Part shown: positions 1 to 6,029 of the stretch, in pieces
Position numbering within the stretch: position 1 is the first letter of the stretch
How the letters are laid out: every line of letters starts with the position of its first letter
Translations under genes and position numbers: made by a program
DNA from: DASUPK01 sp036276255
GTDB lineage: Bacteria > Actinomycetota > Thermoleophilia > Solirubrobacterales > 70-9
Assembly (NCBI GenBank): GCA_036276255.1
Contig: DASUPK010000199.1
Location: forward strand, 1 to 13,279
DNA length: 13,279 bases
Direction of reading: 5' to 3'
The notes under the pieces: generated by a model
What the model was told of the DNA's origin: nothing
The model's input: only the letters and a program-made list of their open reading frames with translations
The model's database searches: none

Positions 1-1009
1 CGCCGTAGTCCTGGACGGCGTTCCAGGTCCAGGCCAGATATGAGATGCCGGTGGCGTCGGCGAACTTCATGACCTTGTTGCTGAAGCGGGAGGTGCAGTT
101 GGTGTCGCCGAAGCCGCCGATCAGCACTGGGTGGACGCTCGCGAGCCGCGCCAGGTCCGGCTTGGAGGAGGCGAAGTTCCCGCTGTAGTCGAAGCTGTTG
201 AACCCGACCACAAGCTGGCCGAGCGGGTCCGACGGCATGAACTGCTCCCACTGGTCGAGCTTGCCGGCGAAGTCGATCCCGGAGATGTCGATGGGCTGCG
301 TCGCCCCGGTCGAGCGGATCGCGTCCACGATCGCCTGGTGCCCCGTCGCCGTATAGGCACCGAAGCGGGGCTTGCCCCGCGGCGCGTCGTTGGCCGCGCA
401 GCCGTTCAGCGCGCAGGGCCAGTCGATCGCGTGCGGCTCGTCGAAGGCGTGGAAGATGACCTGGTGGTTGTCCCTGAACGTGGTCGCGACCGAGCGCCAG
501 AAGTCGAGTGCGTGATCGGCATCGGCCATCGGGATCTCGTCGGTGGACCTCGTATCCATGCCGTAGGCGCCGCTTCCCGGCGCCGCACCCGAGAGGCGCA
601 GGACGACGATGATCCCGCGCGCGTTGAGGCGGCTCACGTAGTCGAGGATCGCCGCCCGATATGCGGCGCCGCTGAAGCGGGGACTGATCGGCGCATACCC
701 CCCGAGCCAGCACGCTTCGTTGAGGGGTAGAGCGACGGCGTTGATGCGCCACCCAAGCATCGCCTTGATCGTGCGGTTGCTGACCGGCCCCTGGAAGACG
801 CCGTAGCCGAAGCCGCCCCCGCCGACCGGCCCTGCGCAGGCGTACTCGGAGCCCGATCGGTTCACCCCGATCAGGCGAATCGGCTTGCCGCCGTCGACCA
901 GCTGATTGCCTGCGACGGAGACGCTGGCGGCGGCAGAGGCGCCGCTCGGAGAGAGCAGGCAGCCGGCAGCGAGCGCCGCCACGAACCACGCCTTCCCGAG
1001 GCCTCCCAT
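1..1009 (-). CDS. Secreted GH5-fold (cellulase-like) protein, probably catalytically dead; 3' end cut by window edge
   Basis: There are 336 codons with no stop, so the C-terminus lies beyond position 1. Residues 1-25 form a signal peptide: a hydrophobic run, then an Ala-Ser-Ala cleavage site. The remainder resembles actinobacterial cellulase-family (GH5) proteins: LIGVNRSGSEYAC (46-58), PLNEACWLGG (95-104), MADADHALDFW (161-171) and YLAWTWN (324-330). GH5 enzymes normally use Arg, His, Asn-Glu (NEP), His-x-Tyr, a nucleophile Glu (GEFG/GEIG) and Trp. Here I read Ala93, Ser140, Asp190-Glu191, Asn271/Phe273, Gly299 and Trp327. Only the acid/base Glu and the Trp survive, so ordinary retaining hydrolysis is unlikely. 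A carbohydrate-binding or regulatory role is inference. ATG at 1009 is chosen because a -10-like hexamer sits 7 nt upstream; GTG at 1015 is the alternative. The fold assignment is fairly sure, the substrate unknown. Confidence 0.8.
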   Translation of the reverse strand, partial: MGGLGKAWFVAALAAGCLLSPSGASAAASVSVAGNQLVDGGKPIRLIGVNRSGSEYACAGPVGGGGFGYGVFQGPVSNRTIKAMLGWRINAVALPLNEACWLGGYAPISPRFSGAAYRAAILDYVSRLNARGIIVVLRLSGAAPGSGAYGMDTRSTDEIPMADADHALDFWRSVATTFRDNHQVIFHAFDEPHAIDWPCALNGCAANDAPRGKPRFGAYTATGHQAIVDAIRSTGATQPIDISGIDFAGKLDQWEQFMPSDPLGQLVVGFNSFDYSGNFASSKPDLARLASVHPVLIGGFGDTNCTSRFSNKVMKFADATGISYLAWTWNAVQDYG

Positions 1010-1022
1010 GCGCACGACCCTA
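1010..1022 (-). promoter_or_regulatory. Leaderless-type promoter (-10 element) for the GH5-like gene
   Basis: On the minus strand TAGGGT (1017-1022) is followed by exactly 7 nt and then the ATG at 1009. A TANNNT hexamer 7 nt before the start codon is the geometry of leaderless transcripts, which are common in Actinobacteria. No convincing -35 box and no Shine-Dalgarno sequence were seen. The same spacing occurs at three other genes in this window. Confidence 0.5.
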
Positions 1023-1072
1023 GCTCAGCAGGCCAGCTTCTTGAGCCGTCGCTTCGTGTCGGCGAGGCCTGC

Positions 1073-1077
1073 GAGGA
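1073..1077 (+). promoter_or_regulatory. Ribosome binding site of ltrA
   Basis: GAGGA lies 8 nt before the ATG at 1086. It supports that start over in-frame codons further upstream and over GTG 1149/ATG 1152 downstream. I see no convincing -10 hexamer for this gene in the 76-bp divergent spacer. Confidence 0.5.
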
Positions 1078-1085
1078 TCGCCGCC

Positions 1086-2276
1086 ATGGAGTCCGCGACG
1101 AGAACGCGCTCCACCCGGCTGGGGGCCGCCTTCCGCCAGGGCGAGCGGGTGATGCCGCTCGAGCTCTTCTTCGATCTCGTCTTCGTCCTGGCGATCACCC
1201 AGTGCACCACGCTGATGTCCCACGAGCCGACCTGGACGGGCCTCGGGCGAGGCATGCTGATCCTGGCGCTGCTCTGGTGGTCGTGGGTCGGCTACGCCTG
1301 GCTCACCAGCGTGCTCGATCCGGAGGAGGGCGGGGTCCGGCTCGTGCTGTTCGCCGCCATGGCCGCCTTCCTGATCGCAGCGATCTGCGAGCCCAAGGCA
1401 TTCGATGGCCTCGCGCTCGAATTCGCCGTCGCCTACGCCGCGGTTCGCTTCGCGCACATCGCCCTCTTCCTGATCGCCAGCCGCGACGACCCCGCCTTTC
1501 GCCGCGCGACGCTCGGCCTCGGGCTGGGCACCGCCGTCGGAGTCAGTCTCCTCATCGTTGGCGCCTTCCTGGATCCGGGCCTGCGCGCGGCGGTCTGGGG
1601 GCTCGCCCTGGTCCTCGACATGGGCGAGCCCTATTTGTTCGGCTCCGAGGGCTGGCACCTGGCGCCAGGCCACTTCGCCGAGCGCCACGGCCTGATCGTG
1701 ATCATCGCCCTCGGCGAGTCGATCGTCGCGGTCGGGGTCGGGGCCGGCGCCGAGATGACCTGGGGGATCGCCGCCGCGGCCACCCTGGGAATCGCGATCG
1801 CCGCCGCCCTGTGGTGGATGTACTTCGACGTGGTCGCCCTCGTCTCGGCCAGGCGGCTGGCGGATGCCCCGGAGGGTAAGGAACGAAACGAGCTCGCCCG
1901 GGACTCCTACTCCTACCTCCACTTCCCGATGGTGGCGGGCATCGTGCTCGCCGCCCTCGGCCTGAAGAAGACGCTGGGCCACGTGGACGATGCGCTCGAG
2001 CTCGTGCCGGCGTTCGCGCTGCTCGCCGGAGTCGCGCTCTATCTCCTCGGTCTGGTCGCCTTCCGATTCCGCCACGTGCGGACGATCAACTGGCGGCGCT
2101 TCGCGCTCGCGTTCGTCCTGGTCGCGCTGCTTCCCGCCGCCATCGAGCTGTCAGCCCTGGCGATCCTCGCGATCGTCGCCGTCCTGCTCTGGGCCGTTGT
2201 CGCGATCGAGACCCGCAGCTATGGCGAGGGGCGCGCCGAGGTCCGGCACGGCGCGGCCTTCCCCACCGGCCGGTAG
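1086..2276 (+). CDS. ltrA: Low temperature requirement protein A (LtrA) family membrane protein
   Basis: This 396-residue polytopic membrane protein is close to the family's usual length. The LtrA N-terminal signature is clear: RVMPLELFFDLVFVLAITQ at 21-39. The central HFAERHGLIVIIALGESIV block (196-213) and LWWMYFD (242-248) follow. About ten hydrophobic segments span residues 28-375. The family is named after a Listeria gene needed for growth in the cold, but its biochemical activity is not established. The frame stays open further upstream, but ATG at 1086 fits best. GAGGA at 1073-1077 lies 8 nt before it, and starting here puts about 20 residues before the signature, as is usual. An earlier start would run into the opposite GH5-like gene. 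It is divergent from that gene, with 76 bp between the starts. Confidence 0.88.
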   Translation: MESATRTRSTRLGAAFRQGERVMPLELFFDLVFVLAITQCTTLMSHEPTWTGLGRGMLILALLWWSWVGYAWLTSVLDPEEGGVRLVLFAAMAAFLIAAICEPKAFDGLALEFAVAYAAVRFAHIALFLIASRDDPAFRRATLGLGLGTAVGVSLLIVGAFLDPGLRAAVWGLALVLDMGEPYLFGSEGWHLAPGHFAERHGLIVIIALGESIVAVGVGAGAEMTWGIAAAATLGIAIAAALWWMYFDVVALVSARRLADAPEGKERNELARDSYSYLHFPMVAGIVLAALGLKKTLGHVDDALELVPAFALLAGVALYLLGLVAFRFRHVRTINWRRFALAFVLVALLPAAIELSALAILAIVAVLLWAVVAIETRSYGEGRAEVRHGAAFPTGR

Positions 2277-2340
2277 CAGGGAAATACGGCCTCCAAGAAG
2301 CACCACCACTAGTAGGGGATGACCTCCGCGGGCCGGGCCA

Positions 2341-2366
2341 GGTCGGGCCGACCCTGTGCTTAGAGT
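2341..2366 (+). promoter_or_regulatory. Promoter of the antiporter gene: inverted repeat plus -10 element, leaderless geometry
   Basis: TAGAGT (2361-2366) is followed by 7 nt and the ATG at 2374, which predicts transcription starting at the A of the start codon. Just upstream, GGTCGG-G-CCGACC (2341-2353) is a perfect 6-bp inverted repeat around one base. It would cover about -33 to -21, the position of an operator or -35 region. No TTGACA-like box is visible. The hexamer spacing is the stronger signal; the repeat could be chance in such GC-rich DNA. Confidence 0.42.
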
Positions 2367-2373
2367 CCCGCTG

Positions 2374-3606
2374 ATGCCTCAGCTCCAAACCGGTGTGGTC
2401 GTGGCCGCCGGCGTCGACGAGACCTCGGCTCTCGTCATGGTGATCGCCGCGGCCGTGGCTGCGGTGATCGTGCTGGCGCTGTCGCCGCGGATCGTCATCC
2501 CCGTGGTCGTGCTCGAGCTGCTGCTCGGAATCCTGATCGGCCCGCAGGGGCTCGACATCGCCAAGCTCGACCCGACCACGACCCTGCTCGGCGACCTCGG
2601 GCTCGGAATGCTCTTCTTCTTCGCCGGCTACGAGATCGACTTCGACCGAATCAAGGGGCGCCCGCTCGAGCTCGGCGTGATCGGCTGGGGCATCTCGCTC
2701 ATCCTGGCCTACAGCATCGGGGGCGCGCTGGCGTCCGCCGGGATCATCCTCTCCGTCCTCTACACGGGCTCCGCGATGGCGACGACGGCCATCGGCACGC
2801 TGATCCCGATCCTGAGCGACGCGGGAGAGATGAAGACCACCTTCGGGACGTACCTGCTCGGCGCCGGGGCGATCGGGGAGTTCGGCCCGATCCTGCTCGT
2901 CACCCTGATCCTGTCGACCGGGCACCCGCTGCACGAGGCGGTGATCCTCGTGCTCTTCATCGTGCTCGCCGTGATCACGGGCCTGCTGGCGGTCCGCTCC
3001 GCATGGCGCGGCTGGCCCCTGGTCGAGAAGACCTTCGAGACGTCGAGTCAGCTCGCGGTGCGCCTCGCCGTCGTGCTCGTCTTCAGCCTCGTCGCCCTGG
3101 CCGCCCAGCTCGGCCTCGACCTCCTCCTGGGCGGCTTCGTGGCGGGCATGATCACGCGCGTGGCACTCCGCGGCCGGGAGGTCACCGTCTTCGACTCGAA
3201 GCTGACCGCCGTCGGCTACGGCCTGCTGATCCCGTTCTTCTTCGTCGCCAGCGGGATGGCGTTCAATCTGGACGCGCTCACCTCAAGCGCCACGGCGATG
3301 CTCAAGGTGCCGATGTTCGTCGTGCTCTTCCTGGTCGTCCGCGGCGTGCCGGCGCTCCTGCTCTATCGCAGCGAGCTCGTGCTCCGCGACCGGTTCGCCC
3401 TCGCGGTCTACTGCGCGACCGAGCTGCCGCTGGTCGTCGCGATCACGACTTTGGCGATCTCCGCGGGGCACATGAGCAGCTCGACGGCCGCGGGGCTGGT
3501 CGGCGCCGCGATCGTCTCGACCCTGGTTTTCCCGCTGCTCGCCGGCTGGATCAGGCGCGGAGGCGAGCCCGCCTCCGGGCCCATCGAGGTGCCCGCGACG
3601 GCCTGA
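2374..3606 (+). CDS. Cation/proton antiporter, CPA2 (KefB/Na+-H+ exchanger) family, membrane domain only
   Basis: This is a 410-residue integral membrane protein with about 12 hydrophobic segments. Family landmarks are ELLLGILIGP (48-57), FFAGYEIDF (82-90), the small-residue stretch SAMATTAIGTLIPILSD (133-149), LLLGGFVAGMI (250-260) and IPFFFVASGMAF (286-297). These match the CPA2 Na+/H+ and K+/H+ exchangers. The protein would exchange a monovalent cation for protons at the inner membrane, probably in pH or salt balance; the ion cannot be read from sequence. The segment that carries an Asp or Asp-Asp in many CPA2 proteins reads GAGAIGEFGPILL (163-175), with Glu169 the only acidic residue. There is no C-terminal RCK/TrkA-N regulatory domain. 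ATG 2374 is preferred to GTG 2356, because that codon would lie upstream of the predicted transcription start. It follows ltrA on the same strand after 97 bp. Confidence 0.86.
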   Translation: MPQLQTGVVVAAGVDETSALVMVIAAAVAAVIVLALSPRIVIPVVVLELLLGILIGPQGLDIAKLDPTTTLLGDLGLGMLFFFAGYEIDFDRIKGRPLELGVIGWGISLILAYSIGGALASAGIILSVLYTGSAMATTAIGTLIPILSDAGEMKTTFGTYLLGAGAIGEFGPILLVTLILSTGHPLHEAVILVLFIVLAVITGLLAVRSAWRGWPLVEKTFETSSQLAVRLAVVLVFSLVALAAQLGLDLLLGGFVAGMITRVALRGREVTVFDSKLTAVGYGLLIPFFFVASGMAFNLDALTSSATAMLKVPMFVVLFLVVRGVPALLLYRSELVLRDRFALAVYCATELPLVVAITTLAISAGHMSSSTAAGLVGAAIVSTLVFPLLAGWIRRGGEPASGPIEVPATA

Positions 3607-3620
3607 CCCTCTCCGACCGC

Positions 3621-3660
3621 ACCGCCGATCTGATCAGCCTGAGTGGTGCACGACGGCGGT
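3621..3660. terminator. Weak inverted repeat between convergent genes
   Basis: ACCGCCG (3621-3627) and CGGCGGT (3654-3660) form 7-bp arms around a 26-nt loop in the 53-bp gap between the two convergent stop codons. There is no T-run on either side. A bidirectional terminator is possible but poorly supported; nothing better is present in the gap. Confidence 0.2.
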
Positions 3661-4361
3661 CAGGTGGGCGGGCCGGGCAGCTGTGTGAGCTGAACTAGGG
3701 AGATGACCAGCATCACTGCGCCGAGGACGACAAGCGCGTAGCGCCCTCCACGTCTCGGAAAGCGCGTGCTGATGCCGACGAGGAAGAGGACGCTCGCGAG
3801 GAAGACAGTCAGGCGGACGTACTTGTCGGACGTGACGCCTGCGTCCGCACCCTTGGCGAATGCCTCGTCCGCCTGAGCGTCGAACGCGTTGGCCTCACGA
3901 ATCCCTGGCTGTCGATACTGCGGCATGTAGGTCGGGCCCTTCGGCGCCTTCGCATTCGTCTCGGGCTTCGTGGCCCGCCAGGCGTCGAACGCGACCCGGA
4001 ACTCGGGACGGAAGCGACGCTCCGCAATGGTCATCGCTTGCTGGTTGCCGACCGTGTAGGCGGTGAACCACGCCTCAAAGGTCGAAGAGTCAAAGTTTCG
4101 TAGGTCGACCGCCTCCAGATTCGCCCGGCTCGCCTTGGTCCTCGCCGTCGAGGCCTCCGCCAGCCCCACGCGGGACTCGGTGCTCCATTTCGCCGCCGCG
4201 TAGCCGGACCACGCCGCCGTCAGGGCAACGACCGAAAGGAGCACGGCTTCTGCGATCGAGACGAAACGGTCCCACCGGTCATGGGTCTCATCGTCGCCCT
4301 TGTGCTCCGCGTGCTCGGCGATCGCCTTGCCGACCTCGTGTGGCGGCAGCCCTTCGGGCAT
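3660..4361 (-). CDS. Hypothetical membrane protein, three predicted transmembrane helices
   Basis: I do not recognise a named family, although the layout is reminiscent of DUF4337-type membrane proteins. The protein has 233 residues. A hydrophilic, His/Asp-rich N-terminus (1-30) precedes a first membrane helix (about 35-57). A helical, charged domain of about 120 residues follows, including RRFRPEFRVAFDAW (115-128) and GPTYMPQYR (142-150). Two closing helices lie at about 181-198 and 208-226. The soluble part is therefore held between membrane segments. The start at 4361 is backed by a strong GGAGGGAG Shine-Dalgarno 6 nt upstream. The gene has its own promoter-like hexamer and lies 154 bp beyond pepP, outside the conserved cluster. 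Its codons look slightly less GC-rich than its neighbours', which would fit accessory status. Function unknown. Confidence 0.75.
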   Translation of the reverse strand: MPEGLPPHEVGKAIAEHAEHKGDDETHDRWDRFVSIAEAVLLSVVALTAAWSGYAAAKWSTESRVGLAEASTARTKASRANLEAVDLRNFDSSTFEAWFTAYTVGNQQAMTIAERRFRPEFRVAFDAWRATKPETNAKAPKGPTYMPQYRQPGIREANAFDAQADEAFAKGADAGVTSDKYVRLTVFLASVLFLVGISTRFPRRGGRYALVVLGAVMLVISLVQLTQLPGPPT

Positions 4362-4367
4362 TCAGGT

Positions 4368-4398
4368 CTCCCTCCCCTGGCGGTGTGATCGGAGTCTA
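4368..4398 (-). promoter_or_regulatory. Promoter and ribosome binding site of the three-helix membrane protein gene
   Basis: On the minus strand TAGACT (4393-4398) is a TANNNT -10 candidate. It would give a leader of about 25 nt containing GGAGGGAG (4368-4375), 6 nt before the ATG at 4361. No good -35 box was found. Unlike four other genes here, this one has a leader and a Shine-Dalgarno sequence. Confidence 0.35.
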
Positions 4399-4498
4399 TG
4401 GCCGTTGAGTCATCCAGAGATGATCGAAATCAGCCTCCGGGACCCCGATCTCCAGTGCACCTCTTCGCGAGGATCACGCGGGCCAACGTACGCGAGCA

Positions 4499-4516
4499 AG
4501 CGGCCGTCAGGCCGCT
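4499..4516 (-). terminator. GC-rich hairpin at the end of pepP
   Basis: AGCGGCC-TGAC-GGCCGCT is a perfect 7-bp stem with a 4-nt loop. It begins at the last base of the pepP stop codon and is followed by only two T residues. High-GC actinobacteria often end operons with hairpins lacking a U-tract. It marks the end of the shikimate operon and the edge of the conserved gene order. The rest of the 154-bp gap (4362-4515) holds only the next gene's promoter region. Confidence 0.45.
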
Positions 4517-5574
4517 CAGTCGACGAGCTGAAGTGCCTTCGGCAGGCCGCTCAGGTTCCGATAGCCCTCGGCCGTCACGACGACGAGATCCTCGATGCGG
4601 ACGCCGAAGCGCCCGGGCAGGTAGACGCCCGGCTCGACCGTGACGACGTTTCCCTCGAAGAGCTCGTCCTCGGAGGTGGTGGCGAGGCGCGGCGCCTCGT
4701 GCACCTCCAGGCCGACGCCGTGCCCCAGTCCGTGGCCGAAGTGGTCGCCATGGCCGGCCTCGTCGATCAGCTCGCGCGCCACCGCGTCGACCTCCTTCCC
4801 GGCCGCCGCCGGGCGCACCGCCTCGAGGGAGGCCAGCTGGGCCCGCAGCACCAGCTCGTAGACCTCGCGTGCCTCGTCCCCGGGGTCGCCGGTCGCGAAG
4901 GTGCGGGTGCAGTCCGAGCAGTAGCCGTTGAGCAGCGAACCCATGTCGAAGACGACGAGCTCCCCCGGGCCGATCCTGCGCTCGCCGGGCTCGGCATGCG
5001 GCAGCGCCCCGTTCTCGCCCGCCGCAATGATCGGCGGGAACGACGGCTCAGCGCCGAGCTCGCGGATGCGGGCCTCCACGGCGCGGGCGACGTCGCGCTC
5101 GGTGCGGCCCGCGAGGCCACGCTCGAGCGTCCACTCGTAGACCTCGTCGGCGAGCTTCGCGGCGGCAGCGATCCGCTCGAGCTCGTCGGGCTCCTTGATC
5201 GCACGGAGCTGCTCGACGAGGTCGCCGGCCGGGACGAACTCCACCTCATCGCCCGCCGCGGCCTCGAGACGGGCCAGCTGCCGGACGCTGAGCTTGGCGT
5301 CCTCGAAGCCGATCCGGCCCTTCATCCGCCCGACGATCTGCGGGATCAGCTCGCGCTCGGCGTCCGGGCGCGCCCATTCGGGAGTGACCTCGGCCTCGGC
5401 GCGCTCCGTGTAGCGGAAGTCGGTGAAGAAGACGAGCTCGTCCCCGCCGACCAGGCAGGCGCCGTTGGTGCCCGTGAAGCCGGTCAGGTAGCGGACGTTC
5501 ACCAGGTCCGAGACGAAGAGCTGGTCGAGCTCCTTCTCGGAGACCAGCCCCGCGAGGCGCTCACCGCGCGTCAC
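4516..5574 (-). CDS. pepP: Xaa-Pro aminopeptidase (M24 metallopeptidase)
   Basis: The 352-residue protein removes N-terminal residues preceding proline in cytosolic peptides. An N-terminal creatinase-like domain (about 1-125) includes NVRYLTGFTGTNGACLVG (26-43). The pita-bread catalytic domain follows with all five metal ligands: Asp210 (VVFDMG), Asp221 (SDCTRTF), His285 (HFGHGLGHGVGLEVHE), Glu314 (VVTVEPGVY) and Glu328 (GVRIEDLV). Length is normal. The reading frame is open further upstream inside aroQ, but the start is GTG at 5574, whose bases overlap the aroQ stop as GTGA, implying translational coupling. In M. tuberculosis the equivalent gene (Rv2535c, pepQ) also follows aroQ and precedes efp. 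Here efp does not follow. PepP versus PepQ (prolidase) specificity cannot be settled from sequence. Confidence 0.93.
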   Translation of the reverse strand: MTRGERLAGLVSEKELDQLFVSDLVNVRYLTGFTGTNGACLVGGDELVFFTDFRYTERAEAEVTPEWARPDAERELIPQIVGRMKGRIGFEDAKLSVRQLARLEAAAGDEVEFVPAGDLVEQLRAIKEPDELERIAAAAKLADEVYEWTLERGLAGRTERDVARAVEARIRELGAEPSFPPIIAAGENGALPHAEPGERRIGPGELVVFDMGSLLNGYCSDCTRTFATGDPGDEAREVYELVLRAQLASLEAVRPAAAGKEVDAVARELIDEAGHGDHFGHGLGHGVGLEVHEAPRLATTSEDELFEGNVVTVEPGVYLPGRFGVRIEDLVVVTAEGYRNLSGLPKALQLVD

Positions 5575-6029
5575 AGCCCGAGCTTCTCGGCGATCAGCTG
5601 CAGCGCCTCCCGGTAGCCGTCCGGGCCCTTGCCGTAGATCTGGCCGACGATCAGGTCGAGGCCCGCGAAGACGGAATGATGGCGCCACTCCTCACGCTTC
5701 GAGATGTCGGAGAGGTGGACCTCCACGGTCGGGATGCGGGTCAGGTCGAGCGCATCCCTGATCGCCCACGAGTAGTGAGTCCACGCGCCGGCGTTGATCA
5801 ATGCGGCGTCAGCCCTCTCGGGCAGCCGGTGCAGGTGCCCGACGAACTCCCCCTCGGAGTTGCTCTGGAAGAAGGCCGCCTTCAGGCCGAGATCGCGGGC
5901 GAAGCGCTTGATGCGCACCTCGAGCTCTGGGAGCGTGAGGTCGCCGTAGATGTCGTGATCCCGGCTGCCGAGCATGTCGAGGTTGACCCCGTGCATCACC
6001 TCGACCCGATTGCGAGTGACCGAACTCAC
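5571..6029 (-). CDS. aroQ: Type II 3-dehydroquinate dehydratase
   Basis: The 152-residue cytosolic enzyme converts 3-dehydroquinate to 3-dehydroshikimate, the third shikimate step. It matches the small dodecameric type II family in length and motifs: GSRDHDIYG (21-29) with active-site Arg23 and catalytic Tyr28, QSNSEGE (55-61), INAGAWTHYSWAIRDAL (78-94) with Asn79 and His85, EVHLSDIS (103-110) with His105, and REEWRHHS (112-119). Two family positions differ: the usual NGPN loop reads HGVN (13-16) and NPGA reads NAGA (79-82). The catalytic Tyr/Arg/His set is kept, so activity is expected. The GTG start at 6029 overlaps the aroKB stop as GTGA, and its own stop overlaps the pepP start the same way. 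It sits inside a coupled aroC-aroKB-aroQ-pepP unit. Confidence 0.93.
   Translation of the reverse strand: MSSVTRNRVEVMHGVNLDMLGSRDHDIYGDLTLPELEVRIKRFARDLGLKAAFFQSNSEGEFVGHLHRLPERADAALINAGAWTHYSWAIRDALDLTRIPTVEVHLSDISKREEWRHHSVFAGLDLIVGQIYGKGPDGYREALQLIAEKLGL

Noticed and set aside
131..730. Long plus-strand open frame of 199 residues opposite the GH5-like gene
   Set aside because: Composition is Arg/Val/Glu-rich with no domain, as expected of an antisense shadow in GC-rich DNA. The minus strand carries a recognisable GH5-type protein here.
1028..1072. Inverted repeat GCAGGCC...GGCCTGC in the divergent promoter region
   Set aside because: A 7-bp match with a 31-nt loop is expected by chance in GC-rich DNA, and no regulator or promoter element aligns with it.
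906..1085. Upstream extension of ltrA by 60 residues
   Set aside because: It would overlap the start of the divergent GH5-like gene and is low-complexity. ATG 1086 has a well-spaced GAGGA and gives the normal family N-terminus.
5575..5688. Longer N-terminus of pepP
   Set aside because: The extra residues are another frame of aroQ. GTG 5574 overlaps the aroQ stop as GTGA and gives the usual protein length.
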